Shown piece after piece: positions 19,267 to 29,048 of a stretch of DNA of 64,000 nt (within the stretch, counting starts at the first letter, position 1; every line of letters starts with the position of its first letter). This DNA is from Psychrobacter sp. Pi2-1 (lineage in GTDB: Bacteria > Pseudomonadota > Gammaproteobacteria > Pseudomonadales > Moraxellaceae), in NCBI RefSeq assembly GCF_904846645.1, contig NZ_CAJHBO010000012.1, forward strand, positions 29,933-93,932, written 5' to 3'. The notes below the pieces were generated by a model that had not been told where the DNA came from, made no database searches, and worked only from the letters and a program-made list of their open reading frames with translations. The position numbers and the translations under genes are program-made.

Positions 19267-22068
19267 ATGTTATCAAAGATTATAGGCAGTGTGGTTGGCA
19301 CCAAAAATGACCGCGAATTAAAACGCATGCGTAAAGTGGTCAGCAAGATCAACGCACGAGAGGCTGAAATACAAGCCCTGTCTGATGAGCAACTACAACA
19401 AAAAACTGAAGAATTTAAAGCCAGACATCAAAAAGGCGAAAGCTTAGATGCATTATTGCCAGAAGCATTTGCTGTCTGCCGCGAAGCATCATTACGTGTC
19501 AACGGCATGCGTCACTATGATGTGCAGCTGATCGGTGGTATCACCTTGCACGAAGGTAAAATCGCTGAGATGAAAACTGGTGAAGGTAAAACCCTAATGG
19601 GAACTTTGGCCATGTACCTAAATGCGATCAGCGGTAAAGGGGTTCATCTGGTCACGGTCAACGATTATTTGGCCGCGCGTGATGCTGAGCTAAACCGTCC
19701 GTTGTTTGGGTTTTTGGGTATGACTGTGGGTGTGATTTACTCACAGCAGCCGCCACAAGAAAAAATCGCAGCGTATCAAGCCGACATTACCTATGGTACC
19801 AATAACGAATACGGTTTTGATTATCTACGCGATAACATGGTCTTTAGCCTTGCGGAGAAAAAACAGCGCCCGCTAAACTTTTGTATTATCGATGAAATTG
19901 ACTCAATCTTGATTGATGAGGCTCGTACGCCGCTTATTATTTCGGGTCAAGCTGAAGATTCATCACGCATGTATGCGCTGATTAATACGATTATTCCTGT
20001 GCTAATCCGTTCAAAAGACGAAGAAGCGAACAAGAATAACGAAGAAGAAGACTTTTGGATTGATGAAAAAAATCGCCAGATTGAGATCAGTGAAAAAGGC
20101 TATGAGAAAATCGAGCGCTTCTTAATCGAAGTGGGCGAGCTGGGTGAAAACGAAAGCTTGTATAGCCCAAGTCGTTTGCCACTTTTGGCTCACGTTCAAG
20201 CTGCCATTCGTGCGCATCACGTGTTTGTCAAAAACGTTCACTATATCGTCGATGAAGGCGAAGTGGTCATCGTTGATGAAAATACAGGCCGTACTATGCC
20301 TGGTCGTCGCTGGTCAGAAGGCTTGCATCAAGCAGTAGAAGCGAAGGAAAACGTTGAGATTCAAGCAGAAAACCAAACGCTTGCCACAACGACATTCCAG
20401 AACTACTTCCGTTTATACGACAAGTTATCTGGTATGACGGGTACCGCTGATACTGAAGCTGCCGAGTTCAAATCGACTTATGATCTAGATGTCATCGTGA
20501 TTCCAACGCATGAGCCGATTGCTCGTATCGATATGGATGACCAGATTTTCTTAACCAAGTTAGGCAAATACAAAGGCATCATTCGCGAAATTAAAGAAAT
20601 TCAAGCCAAAGGCGCGCCAGTACTGGTTGGTACAGCGACGATTGAGGCCAGTGAAGAGTTGTCTTACTTGCTTGACCAAGAAGGCGTTAAGCACAACGTT
20701 CTAAACGCCAAGCAGCATGAGCGTGAAGCAGAAATTATCGCACAGGCAGGTAGTCCAAAGTCAGTCACGATCGCAACCAACATGGCAGGCCGTGGTACGG
20801 ATATTATCCTTGGTGGTAACTGGCAGTCGTTTATCGAAGATATCGATGCGGTTAGCCCAGAAGAGATGCAGCGTCTAAAGTCTCAATGGCAAGTCAAGCA
20901 TGACCAAGTCGTAGCAGCTGGTGGTTTACATATCATCGGCTCTGAACGTCATGAGTCACGCCGTATCGATAACCAGCTACGTGGTCGTGCTGGTCGTCAG
21001 GGTGACCCTGGTATGTCACGCTTTTTCCTATCGCTTGAAGATGATCTGATGCGTATCTTCGCAGGCGATCGTGTGGTCAATATGATGCGTGCGATGGGTC
21101 TTAAGGAAGATGAGGCCATCGAACATAAAATGGTCTCTAAATCGATCGAAAATGCGCAAGGCAAAGTTGAGAGTCGCGATTTTGATGCTCGTAAAAACCT
21201 ACTGAAATACGATGATGTTGCCAATGAACAGCGTAAAGTTATCTACGGTCAGCGTGATGATTTATTAGCAGAGATGGACTTATTAGAAGCCATCGAAGTG
21301 ATGCATCATGAAGTATATAACGCGATGATTAATCAGTTTATTCCGCCTGGCTCTATTGATGATCAGTGGAATATTGATGGATTAGAAGACGAGTTAGAAG
21401 ACGAGTTCAAAATCTCAATGCCGATTAATGATTGGTTAGATGAAGATCGTCGTCTGGATGAAGAAGGTCTGCGTGAGAAAATCGTTCAAACAGCGATAGA
21501 TCGTTATCACAGTCGCCGTGAGCAGATGGGTGAAAAAGACGCAGCTCAGCTTGAGCGTCATTTCATGCTACAGAGTCTAGATAAGCATTGGAAAGAGCAT
21601 TTAACTCAGATGGATCAGCTACGTAAAGGGATTCATTTACGTGGTTATGCACAGAAAAACCCTGAGCAAGAATACAAGCGTGAGTCGTTTGAATTGTTCC
21701 AGATGATGCTTGGTGCGATTAAGTCTGAAACAGTACAAGACTTGTCACGTGTTCATATCCCAACCAAGGAAGAACTGGAAGCATTAGAAATTCAGCAACG
21801 TGAGAACGCTGCCCATATGCAAATGCAGTTCGAACATGACGATGTAGATAATTTGGATAGCAATGCGAGTGGTTCAGCTGCTCAGCCGCAACCACAAAGC
21901 CGCAATCTAAACAACGGTGCTGCGGCAGCTGGCGTTGGTGCTGCTATAGCAGGTAACGGTAGTAATGCTAACGAACCAAACCCATATGCAGGTATGAATA
22001 TCAGTCGTAATGCAGCGTGTCCTTGTGGATCAGGTCTTAAGTACAAGCAGTGTCATGGTAAAATCTAG
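19267..22068 (+). CDS. secA: Preprotein translocase ATPase SecA
   Basis: SecA drives export of unfolded proteins through SecYEG. The Walker A motif is MKTGEGKT (GEGKT at residues 105-109), Walker B is in [17 protein letters not shown], and the helicase-like second domain contains [15 protein letters not shown]. The C terminus ends in the zinc-binding SecB-interaction motif [15 protein letters not shown]. Between this and the scaffold domain lies a Gly/Ala/Asn/Gln-rich linker. At 933 residues it is slightly longer than E. coli SecA (901). A weak AGGT site precedes the ATG. The gene has its own terminator. Confidence 0.97.
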   Translation: MLSKIIGSVVGTKNDRELKRMRKVVSKINAREAEIQALSDEQLQQKTEEFKARHQKGESLDALLPEAFAVCREASLRVNGMRHYDVQLIGGITLHEGKIAEMKTGEGKTLMGTLAMYLNAISGKGVHLVTVNDYLAARDAELNRPLFGFLGMTVGVIYSQQPPQEKIAAYQADITYGTNNEYGFDYLRDNMVFSLAEKKQRPLNFCIIDEIDSILIDEARTPLIISGQAEDSSRMYALINTIIPVLIRSKDEEANKNNEEEDFWIDEKNRQIEISEKGYEKIERFLIEVGELGENESLYSPSRLPLLAHVQAAIRAHHVFVKNVHYIVDEGEVVIVDENTGRTMPGRRWSEGLHQAVEAKENVEIQAENQTLATTTFQNYFRLYDKLSGMTGTADTEAAEFKSTYDLDVIVIPTHEPIARIDMDDQIFLTKLGKYKGIIREIKEIQAKGAPVLVGTATIEASEELSYLLDQEGVKHNVLNAKQHEREAEIIAQAGSPKSVTIATNMAGRGTDIILGGNWQSFIEDIDAVSPEEMQRLKSQWQVKHDQVVAAGGLHIIGSERHESRRIDNQLRGRAGRQGDPGMSRFFLSLEDDLMRIFAGDRVVNMMRAMGLKEDEAIEHKMVSKSIENAQGKVESRDFDARKNLLKYDDVANEQRKVIYGQRDDLLAEMDLLEAIEVMHHEVYNAMINQFIPPGSIDDQWNIDGLEDELEDEFKISMPINDWLDEDRRLDEEGLREKIVQTAIDRYHSRREQMGEKDAAQLERHFMLQSLDKHWKEHLTQMDQLRKGIHLRGYAQKNPEQEYKRESFELFQMMLGAIKSETVQDLSRVHIPTKEELEALEIQQRENAAHMQMQFEHDDVDNLDSNASGSAAQPQPQSRNLNNGAAAAGVGAAIAGNGSNANEPNPYAGMNISRNAACPCGSGLKYKQCHGKI

Positions 22069-22130
22069 TTGTTATTCATGATAAGTTAATAGCTATGTAT
22101 TGAACTGCTATTAAAGACAGCCTTTATCTG

Positions 22131-22167
22131 AAAAAGCCCTTATCTTAAGTAGGTAGGGGCTTTTTTA
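22131..22167 (+). terminator. secA terminator
   Basis: AAAAAGCCC pairs with GGGCTTTTT around a T/A-rich loop, ending in six T, about 65 bases after the secA stop. Confidence 0.85.
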
Positions 22168-22309
22168 TATCTGCTAGATAACTTATGCAAACTTAAAACT
22201 TGCTAGACTAAGACCAACAAACACTTTGTATTGATTACTTACAAATTCAGCATAGGCGTGAATTTATGGACACGCTATAGTGTTTAACATATTTATTTGG
22301 GAGAGTGTC

Positions 22310-22843
22310 ATGAGTGTAGAATTCTTAAAAAAAGTACGCAGCTCAGTAGTTTTAACAAGTTTGTTGGCTGGCGCCTTGACGGTCAGTGCTTGTCAGCAAC
22401 AATCAGAGCCAGAGTCGGGAATGGAAGACGGTACTAATACAGAAGAGTCCGTTCCAATGTCAGCGGAGCCTGCTGAACCTAGTGATGTCGTCGTCGATAC
22501 CGAAGACGCTTCACTTAACGAAGTAGAAGGTGATACCACCGCTTCAGTAAACAGCGGTGTGATGCAGATGTCATATCTATGTACACCTGAACTAAAAGTT
22601 GAGGCGACTTATAAAGAAGATGCCAATCAAGTTGTTGTCGCAACTGACATGGGTACAGTAACGTTGAACCAAACCAATGAAGGTAGTAATCCTGAGGTGT
22701 TTGAAGTGGCGACCGCAATTGATGGTGGTCAAGGATTCACACAATGGCGCGTAGGGCATGAAGCTCGTAAAACTGGCGTTATGCGTACTGCTGGTGCAGA
22801 TGAGTCAAATGTTAATACATTCGAGTGTAATGAAGCTTCGTAA
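22310..22843 (+). CDS. Small lipoprotein, possibly MliC-like
   Basis: The start at 22310 is chosen over an upstream in-frame ATG because GGGAGAG sits directly before it. The N terminus has a basic segment, a hydrophobic run and a lipobox (LTVSAC, cysteine near residue 28), so this is a predicted lipoprotein of 177 residues. A Glu/Ser/Thr-rich acidic linker of about 50 residues follows. The folded part (SYLCTPELKVEATY to the C-terminal NTFECNEAS) has one cysteine near each end. This resembles the small barrel of MliC/PliC lysozyme inhibitors, but the match is by impression only. It stands alone between two terminators. Confidence 0.72.
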   Translation: MSVEFLKKVRSSVVLTSLLAGALTVSACQQQSEPESGMEDGTNTEESVPMSAEPAEPSDVVVDTEDASLNEVEGDTTASVNSGVMQMSYLCTPELKVEATYKEDANQVVVATDMGTVTLNQTNEGSNPEVFEVATAIDGGQGFTQWRVGHEARKTGVMRTAGADESNVNTFECNEAS

Positions 22844-22876
22844 TTTGTCTTCAATATTTAGTAAGTGATAGGCATC

Positions 22877-22909
22877 AAAAAAGCAACGCTAAGATAGCGT
22901 TGCTTTTTT
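22877..22909 (+). terminator. Terminator after the lipoprotein gene
   Basis: A near-perfect stem (AAGCAACGCTA with TAGCGTTGCTT) with a short loop and a six-T tail. Confidence 0.88.
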
Positions 22910-22967
22910 ATGTTGTGAAATAATCTTTATCAATCATACAATTTCGTAGTGGCTAAACTATCAGCGC

Positions 22968-23534
22968 TTATTTTAACGGAGTTGTATCAGAACCATGAGC
23001 CAACAGACCTTCTTCAGTCACATCTAACTCTTCATGCTTGAGCTCTACTTGAATACTATCAGTATGCACATGGGTGCTTTTGTTAATTTCGATATCTTGA
23101 ATAGCGTAGGTGTCTTTGGTAATGGTAGCCACTTGGCGAGATAGCACAATATCAATCGGTTCATCGCCAATCTCTATTTGTTTGCCATTAATGGTCACTA
23201 CGGCTTTGCTATCTAAAGAAGGCTCGACATGGCGCAATATATCTTTTTCATCATAGTTACCAGAGAGTAAGTCTTGGCTCTCTGCATCATGATACTCAGT
23301 ACGAATGGTGATATATTCTTCTACCAACTCAATTGGCACTTCGACAGTTTTAGTACGTGAATGCTTGGTGACGGTCACTTTACCCACATCCAAGCGCTCT
23401 TTATTAATCACAGGACGTTCTTCTAATAGCTCTAAGTGTCCAACATTAACAGTATTATTCGTCTGCTTCGTTGAGATATTTTGTTCTTTATCCAAGTTAT
23501 CTTGGTAAAGGCTGTTTCCATTTTCAGTAGTCAT
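22968..23534 (-). CDS. DUF2382 domain protein (YsnF-like, stress-associated)
   Basis: The protein has 188 residues and no signal peptide or membrane segment. It carries the DUF2382 hallmarks LELLEERPVINKERLDVGKV and, in the second half, a repeat of the same architecture (VLSRQVATITKDTYAIQDIE, then HVHTDSIQVELKHEELDV). The family is linked with general stress responses in Bacillus YsnF and in cyanobacterial and Acinetobacter relatives; the molecular function is unknown. The start has a good AAGGA site. Its upstream region contains a 17-bp tandem repeat array, and a paralogous gene lies just beyond. The C-terminal SDTTPLK is short and unstructured. Confidence 0.85.
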   Translation of the reverse strand: MTTENGNSLYQDNLDKEQNISTKQTNNTVNVGHLELLEERPVINKERLDVGKVTVTKHSRTKTVEVPIELVEEYITIRTEYHDAESQDLLSGNYDEKDILRHVEPSLDSKAVVTINGKQIEIGDEPIDIVLSRQVATITKDTYAIQDIEINKSTHVHTDSIQVELKHEELDVTEEGLLAHGSDTTPLK

Positions 23535-23586
23535 TATTATTCCTTTATAATTATAAAATGATGAATTTCTAATAATTTCAAACGTA

Positions 23587-23705
23587 ATATATTAACTAAC
23601 CACATATATTAACTAACCACATATATTAACTAACCACATATATTAACTAACCACATATATTAACTAACCACATATATTAACTAACCACATATATTAATTA
23701 GTTAC
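23587..23705. repeat. 17-bp tandem repeat array, seven units
   Basis: Six perfect copies of ATATATTAACTAACCAC run from 23587 to 23688. A seventh, decayed copy (ATATATTAATTAGTTAC, four transitions) follows at 23689-23705. The array begins about 50 bases upstream of the start of the DUF2382 gene on the minus strand, so it lies in that gene's promoter or leader region. Read on the minus strand the unit is GTGGTTAGTTAATATAT. Confidence 0.95.
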
Positions 23706-23742
23706 ATTTAATACTATAAACCATTCACTCATGTTATGAATA

Positions 23743-23773
23743 CAAAAAAGACCAGAGACATGCTCTGATCTTA
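23743..23773 (-). terminator. Terminator of the PRC-barrel gene
   Basis: Read on the minus strand, AAGATCAGAG and CTCTGGTCTT form a stem (with a T-G pair) followed by TTTTTT, about 95 bases after the stop of the upstream minus-strand gene. It separates that gene from the DUF2382 gene. Confidence 0.78.
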
Positions 23774-23866
23774 ATGGCTAAACATATGAGCTTAGCTACT
23801 TACTATCATCATATTTAACTGACGGTATAGGAAGCTTACGTCGTTAAACTATGACGTATTAGCATA

Positions 23867-24715
23867 TTACATGCCACGAGCACGGCGTACATCTTCTGCT
23901 GTGATACCATCACGGTCTACTAAGTTACCCTCACGGTCAACCACGTTGCCGTCGCCATCAACATCTAGCTCTTCACGTTGAATGGTCTCAATTAGGGTTT
24001 CGGTATGGTGATCGGTCGTTTTACCGACATTTACTTCTTCAGAAACATAGGTTTCTTTGCTGACGCGAGCACGTTCGGCCTGTAGTTCGACTTCAACTGT
24101 TTCAGTAGCATCGAGGTCACCAATACGACGGTCTGTTGGACGATCTACGCTAGTACGTTGGATATTGGCATGTTCTTCTTCTAAATCTACATCGACATTG
24201 CGCTCTTCAGTAACGACATGCTTACCTACTTTTACTAGACCAGCAACGATACGGTCTTTATTTACCGTCAGACGCTCTTCTAATAGCTCCAGTGTATTTG
24301 GTGCATCATAAGAGTGATCTTCAATATCAACGCGATCTTCTACAGGAAGTGTATCGGCGTTAAACGCTTGACGATCTCTTTCATACTGCTCTTTGTAGCT
24401 GTACTGATAGTCGTGATCGTATACTTCCATGGCTTCTACTTGTGTTTTTGTTAAGCTATCAAAGAAGACATCATCACCAACGATACGCGCTAAACCTGCT
24501 GGTACCAGTACTTCTTTTGAACTAAACCAGCCGCCTGCATCTACGATTAAGTAACGAATACGACCAGTCGTGTCTTCCACTAGGGCGCCTTCGATCTTAC
24601 CGATTTTCTCTTCGTTGATACCATAAGCAGTTTTGTGCGTTGGGTCATAATAGTCATCACCAATTAAGTCTTGATGAGTAGCTTGAATATCTTTTAAACG
24701 GATTAGTTGACTCAT
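23867..24715 (-). CDS. PRC-barrel plus DUF2382 protein
   Basis: The N-terminal part (residues about 1-105) is a PRC-barrel-like beta fold: KIGKIEGALVEDTTGRIRYL and GWFSSKEVLVPAGLARIVGD are characteristic. The C-terminal half is DUF2382 (NTLELLEERLTVNKDRIVAG, then VSKETYVSEEVNVGKTTDH). The two-domain design is the standard form of this stress-associated family. The very end contains a small repeat, DGNVVDREGNLVDRDG, reminiscent of Asp-rich calcium loops. No signal peptide, so cytoplasmic. AAGGA precedes the start. It is paralogous with the next gene on the same strand, which lacks the PRC part. Confidence 0.88.
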   Translation of the reverse strand: MSQLIRLKDIQATHQDLIGDDYYDPTHKTAYGINEEKIGKIEGALVEDTTGRIRYLIVDAGGWFSSKEVLVPAGLARIVGDDVFFDSLTKTQVEAMEVYDHDYQYSYKEQYERDRQAFNADTLPVEDRVDIEDHSYDAPNTLELLEERLTVNKDRIVAGLVKVGKHVVTEERNVDVDLEEEHANIQRTSVDRPTDRRIGDLDATETVEVELQAERARVSKETYVSEEVNVGKTTDHHTETLIETIQREELDVDGDGNVVDREGNLVDRDGITAEDVRRARGM

Positions 24716-25012
24716 TGTTATATTCCTTTTTTGCGAGTTTATTTTTTATAATGTAATGGTTGGTGTTGTTATTAATTTTTAGTAAAACCATATTTATTAC
24801 AGTTGAGGGTAAGTCAAATGAATAGCTTCCCTATCAACTTGTAGCTATCCTAACACCGTGATTTTTGATGAGATATATGAGCAAGGTAGCAAAGTGTGCG
24901 CTTGCAGTAATTGCGTGTAATAGGCTGTAAGTGGCATAACATAGGAGGGGGTAGAAGTTAACGAGTCTTTACACAGAGTAATATTCAACATTCATCGAAA
25001 AAAAGCAGACAC
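24716..25012. other. Intergenic region upstream of the PRC-barrel gene
   Basis: Nothing coding is visible. It should hold the promoter of the minus-strand PRC-barrel gene. The stretch near 24945-24955 (AGGAGGGGG) looks like a strong ribosome site, but no open frame of any length follows it. Confidence 0.45.
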
Positions 25013-25044
25013 AAAAAAACCGCATCACCATTAGCAATGCGGTT
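25013..25044 (-). terminator. Thiolase gene terminator
   Basis: On the minus strand AAACCGCAT and ATGCGGTTT enclose a loop of about 11 bases and run into a seven-T tail. Confidence 0.85.
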
Positions 25045-25113
25045 TCTCAATGAACAATAATTACATAAGTATTACTTAGCTAACTTACTTTAAGTCAGTT
25101 AGACCTGCTTTAT

Positions 25114-26295
25114 TTAAGCAAGTTCAATAGCAACAGCTACCGCTTCACCACCACCGATACATAGCGTTGCGATGCCTTTTTTGCCACCAGTGCGCTTTAG
25201 AGAGTTGATAAGCGTAATTAGAATACGAGCACCTGAACAGCCTACTGGATGACCAAGGGCACATGCACCGCCTTCGATATTTACTTTAGCATGGTCAAGT
25301 TTCAGCTCGTCCATCGCAGCCATAGTAACCATCGCAAAGGCTTCATTGATTTCCCATAGATCTACGTCATCTACTGACCAGCCAGCACCTGCTAATACTT
25401 TTTCGATGGCACCAATTGGCGCAATAGTAAATTCGCTTGGGTGACGTGAGTTTGAGGCAGTAGCAACGATACGAGCTTGGTAGTTAAGGCCTTCAGCTTT
25501 CGCTTGTGACTCTTTCATTACTACGACTGCTGCAGCACCGTCTGAGATTGAGCTGGCGTTTGCAGCAGTAATCGTACCATCTTTAGCAAATGCTGGACGC
25601 AAAGTAGGAATACGATCAGCATTAGCAAGGGCAGGTTGCTCATCGGTATCAACAGTTTGCTCGCCTTTGCGAGTGGCAAACGTAACAGGCTCAATCTCAT
25701 CTTTAAAGTGGTTGTCTTTGATAGCAGTCAGCGCACGGTTTAATGACTCAATAGCAAACTCATCCATTTGCTCACGTGTATAGCCTTTTTCATCAGCCAT
25801 TTCCTGAGCAAACATACCCATTAGCTTACCAGTATCAGCATCTTCTAGGCCATCTAAGAACATATGGTCTTTGACTTCTTTGTGACCCATACGATAGCCG
25901 CCACGTGAACCTGGCATAATATACGGTGCATTGGTCATTGACTCCATGCCGCCTGCGACTGCAACGTCGAAGCTACCGGCTTTGATACCGTCATGCGCTT
26001 GCATGACTGCTTTTAGGCCTGAACCACAAAGCTTATTGATCGTGACAGCACCAGTCGCATCCGGTAGACCTGCTTTACGCATGGCTTGACGGGCAGGGCC
26101 TTGACCCAGACCTGCCGTCAAGATACAACCCATAATGACTTCATCAACACTGTCAGCGCTAACACCTGAGCGTTCAACAGCAGCTTTGATAGCGGCGGCA
26201 CCCAGCTCGGTAGCACTCATGTCTTTTAGTGCGCCTTGAAAGCCACCCATTGGTGTACGTGCGCCGTTTAGGATTACAATTGCATCATTTGACAT
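25114..26295 (-). CDS. atoB: Acetyl-CoA C-acetyltransferase (thiolase)
   Basis: A biosynthetic-type thiolase that condenses two acetyl-CoA into acetoacetyl-CoA or runs the reverse reaction. The nucleophile C90 lies in TINKLCGSGLKA, the catalytic histidine H349 in CALGHPVGCSG, and the second cysteine C379 in TLCIGGGEAVAV. The length of 393 residues is standard. AAGGA precedes the start. No other beta-oxidation or polyhydroxyalkanoate gene adjoins, so the pathway (acetoacetate use, PHA synthesis or amino acid breakdown) cannot be read from context. atoB, phaA and thlA are used for near-identical proteins; the symbol is provisional. Confidence 0.92.
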   Translation of the reverse strand: MSNDAIVILNGARTPMGGFQGALKDMSATELGAAAIKAAVERSGVSADSVDEVIMGCILTAGLGQGPARQAMRKAGLPDATGAVTINKLCGSGLKAVMQAHDGIKAGSFDVAVAGGMESMTNAPYIMPGSRGGYRMGHKEVKDHMFLDGLEDADTGKLMGMFAQEMADEKGYTREQMDEFAIESLNRALTAIKDNHFKDEIEPVTFATRKGEQTVDTDEQPALANADRIPTLRPAFAKDGTITAANASSISDGAAAVVVMKESQAKAEGLNYQARIVATASNSRHPSEFTIAPIGAIEKVLAGAGWSVDDVDLWEINEAFAMVTMAAMDELKLDHAKVNIEGGACALGHPVGCSGARILITLINSLKRTGGKKGIATLCIGGGEAVAVAIELA

Positions 26296-26404
26296 CGTTA
26301 TTATTCCTTGTTGTGCGTTTTGATTAAGTATCTACCAAGAAATCAGATGCCGATTGGCTAGCTTTTGCTTATATTATAAGCATCTGTCTTCTTCAGTATG
26401 TGGT

Positions 26405-27745
26405 TTATGCTAGCTCATCTAATCGTATGCGTACTACTTTATCAGTAATGGTCTCTAACTTTTCAATTTTTTCGATAGCAAGATTCATCTGACTCTCAAC
26501 CACAGGTAGCGTCAGAATAATCACCGGCACTTGACCTACTTTATGCGCAGGCTTTTGCAAGATTGCATCGATGTTGATACCGGCATCACTTAGGATGCGC
26601 GTGATATCTGCCAGTACGCCTGGGCTATCATAAGCATGCACACGCAAATAATATCCAGTTACCATCTGATCAGCACGCAATATAGGCGTGTCTGATAGCT
26701 GATCAGGGATAAATGCTAAATGCGGGACATGATGACCAGTGTTGCTCTGGTCGTCGCGGTCTTTGCTACCCAGCACACGAACCAAATCCATGACATCGGC
26801 CATCACTGCAGAAGCAGTTGCACCAGCCCCAGCCCCATCGCCGCAATAGAGCGTCTGACCAAGTGGATGTGAGTTAACCAGTACTGCATTTTTTACACCA
26901 TTGACGTTCGCCAATAGCGCATCTTGTGGAATAAGTGTCGGGTGTACGCGTAATTCAACCCCTGCGTCACCATCGTTTTCGCTATCGCGGCGTACGGCAA
27001 ACCCTAAATGCTTGATACGGTAGCCAAGCTCTTCGGCATAGTTCACGTCTTGCAGGGTAATACCAGTGATACCTTCACAGTAGACTTTATCAAATTGTAG
27101 CGGAATACCAAAAGCGATAGAGGCGAGTAGCGCCAATTTATGAGCGGCATCAATACCTTCAACATCAAAAGTAGGATCTGCTTCTGCGTAACCCAACTCT
27201 TGTGCTTCGCTCAATACGTCAGCAAAAGGACGACCCTTATCACGCATTTCGGTCATGATAAAGTTACCAGTACCGTTGATGATACCCGCGAGCCAGTCGA
27301 TTTTGTTGGCGGCCAGTGCTTCACGCATTACCTTGATAATAGGAATACCGCCTGCTACCGCTGCTTCATAAGCAACGTGCACGTTGTTTTCTTCAGCGAA
27401 GGCAAAGATCTCATTACCGTGTTCAGCGAGTAGAGCCTTGTTTGCCGTGACCACATGCTTGCCGTTTTTAATGGCCTGCATAATGACGTCTTTGGCTAAG
27501 GTGGTACCACCAATCACTTCGATAACAATATCGACATTATCGCTTGCGGCAATTGCCATCAGATCGCTGTTTTGCATGATATTGGTATCAATATCATCAC
27601 GCTGACGACGCGTACCGACTTCGGTAATAATAATGTCGCGTCCGCTACGGCGTTTTAGCTCATTTAAATTGTCATTGATCAGATTGATCACGCCCGTTCC
27701 GACGGTGCCCAGACCAAGTATCGCTAGTTTGATGGAATTACTCAC
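26405..27745 (-). CDS. hom: Homoserine dehydrogenase
   Basis: Hom reduces aspartate semialdehyde to homoserine, the branch point to threonine and methionine. The NAD(P) fold is ILGLGTVGTGVINLI at residues about 9-23. VVTANKALLAEHG and the central catalytic region (GGIPIIKVMREALAAN, IINGTGNFIMTEM) are present. A C-terminal ACT domain (YYLRVHAYDSPGVLADITRI) would bind the feedback inhibitor threonine. At 446 residues it is the monofunctional form, not the ThrA fusion. The start codon is GTG, with GAGGA just upstream. dsbC lies upstream on the same strand, a conserved pairing, but no thrC follows; a thiolase does instead. Confidence 0.95.
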   Translation of the reverse strand: MSNSIKLAILGLGTVGTGVINLINDNLNELKRRSGRDIIITEVGTRRQRDDIDTNIMQNSDLMAIAASDNVDIVIEVIGGTTLAKDVIMQAIKNGKHVVTANKALLAEHGNEIFAFAEENNVHVAYEAAVAGGIPIIKVMREALAANKIDWLAGIINGTGNFIMTEMRDKGRPFADVLSEAQELGYAEADPTFDVEGIDAAHKLALLASIAFGIPLQFDKVYCEGITGITLQDVNYAEELGYRIKHLGFAVRRDSENDGDAGVELRVHPTLIPQDALLANVNGVKNAVLVNSHPLGQTLYCGDGAGAGATASAVMADVMDLVRVLGSKDRDDQSNTGHHVPHLAFIPDQLSDTPILRADQMVTGYYLRVHAYDSPGVLADITRILSDAGINIDAILQKPAHKVGQVPVIILTLPVVESQMNLAIEKIEKLETITDKVVRIRLDELA

Positions 27746-27968
27746 AGTATCCTCAAGAGGTTAAATACAATGAAGTTAGTATAAGCGATAACAGTGTCAA
27801 ATGAATCTGCGACATCAAACAGAATGTCTGTGCGCATTGTCTAGTACTGCCTGCCTATCTACTTCATCATAGTTGAATAAAAAAAGCTCAAATAAAAAGG
27901 GTGTTGCTCATTTTGCATCGCACTTTATCGTATCATACCGACAAGGCATTGTGACGTCTATACAATCT

Positions 27969-28052
27969 CATAAAAGCCGATTTTATGAAGGTTAATACCA
28001 TAAAAGCCAATGTTCTGAAGGTTGATTTCATAAAGGCTAATATTAAAAAGAC
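27969..28052. repeat. Degenerate 30-bp direct repeat in the dsbC-hom gap
   Basis: Three units start at 27969, 27999 and 28029, exactly 30 bases apart. Units one and two share CATAAAAGCC and TGAAGGTT with conserved spacing; the third begins CATAAAGGCTAAT and then drifts. They sit in a 448-base gap between dsbC and hom with no gene of its own. Confidence 0.8.
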
Positions 28053-28193
28053 AACGTCATCAAGGTTATATCAGCTTACGATTATAAAAAAGCAGTAGCT
28101 TCAATCTTGTTTGGCATATGTATATGTCATTTATGCTTGGTTACTAGTATTAGTCACTCTAATATGAGTGATTAATACTGGTAATTCATATGA

Positions 28194-29048
28194 TTAGTTA
28201 GCGCCTACTGCTTGTGCCAATTCTGCTGCAGGCAAGTAGCCACCTACTTGTTGTCCTGTTTCGGTAAACACCGCAGGCGTACCGCGCACCCCAAGTTTTG
28301 AGCCTAGAGCCATATGTTCTTGTACAGGGTTGGCGCAGCTAGGGGCTTGTACGTTGGCACCGATTTTTGCTTGATCCATCGCAGCTTTACGATCCTGACT
28401 ACACCAGATAGCTTCCATCTTTGGTACAGACTCTTGACTGCGTGGCCATGCCAGATAACGAACCTCGATACCACGCGCATTGATATCATCCATTTCAGAA
28501 TGTAGTTTGCGACAGTAGCCACAGTCTGCATCGGTAAAGGCATAGATGACGGCCTTGGTTTCACCTTTTGCTGGATAAATCACCATGTCTTTTTTATCGA
28601 CGGCTTTTAGCGCTTCTTGTGCTGTCGTAGCAACCAATGCAGCACTGATATCAACCGGAGCGGCTTCACCCACAGCGATGATCTGACCTTGAATAATATG
28701 CTTGCCAGCTTTATCAGTAAAGAAAGAAGGTAGACCTTCAGCGGTCACCCAATAAATACCATCCATATCTGTCGGTACAGCTGAAACGATAGTTTCCTCG
28801 ATACCAGAGCTTTTTAGGTTCGTCTGTAACGCCTTCACTACGGTTGTATCATTACCAGCTGAGGGATTAGTAGCAGTGGATTTTGTCTGTGCAGCGTTTA
28901 CAACACTGGTATTGCTGGTTGCATCAGCGGCATTGTTTGAGCAGCCAGCAGCGATACCAACTAACAGCGCACTCATCATAAAACGAGATAGAACGGTACG
29001 AGAAAGAGGATTACGCAAGGTGATGTTTTTGACAGTGGGGAACGGCAT
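28194..29048 (-). CDS. dsbC: Thiol:disulfide interchange protein DsbC
   Basis: DsbC reshuffles wrong disulfides in periplasmic proteins and is kept reduced by DsbD. The dimerisation region (ALQTNLKSSGIEETIVSAVP) lies near residues 73-92, and the thioredoxin fold begins near 165. The active site is CGYC (C176, C179). The second pair (AIWCSQDRK and QAPSCANP) corresponds to the structural disulfide. GVRGTPAVF carries the cis-proline. The N terminus has a signal sequence ending GIAAGCSNN, a lipobox-like site (C36), so the protein may be lipid-anchored rather than soluble. A Ser/Thr/Asn/Ala-rich linker of about 35 residues follows. GGAAA precedes the start. Confidence 0.93.
   Translation of the reverse strand: MPFPTVKNITLRNPLSRTVLSRFMMSALLVGIAAGCSNNAADATSNTSVVNAAQTKSTATNPSAGNDTTVVKALQTNLKSSGIEETIVSAVPTDMDGIYWVTAEGLPSFFTDKAGKHIIQGQIIAVGEAAPVDISAALVATTAQEALKAVDKKDMVIYPAKGETKAVIYAFTDADCGYCRKLHSEMDDINARGIEVRYLAWPRSQESVPKMEAIWCSQDRKAAMDQAKIGANVQAPSCANPVQEHMALGSKLGVRGTPAVFTETGQQVGGYLPAAELAQAVGAN

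Noticed and set aside
23587..23705. A CRISPR array.
   Set aside because: The 17-bp units are directly adjacent with no spacers, and no cas gene is near.
24945..24955. A strong ribosome-site-like sequence (AGGAGGGGG) in the gap left of the thiolase gene.
   Set aside because: No open frame of useful length follows it on that strand.
26405..27745. A bifunctional aspartokinase-homoserine dehydrogenase (ThrA).
   Set aside because: The protein begins directly with the NAD fold and has no kinase domain; it is the monofunctional form.
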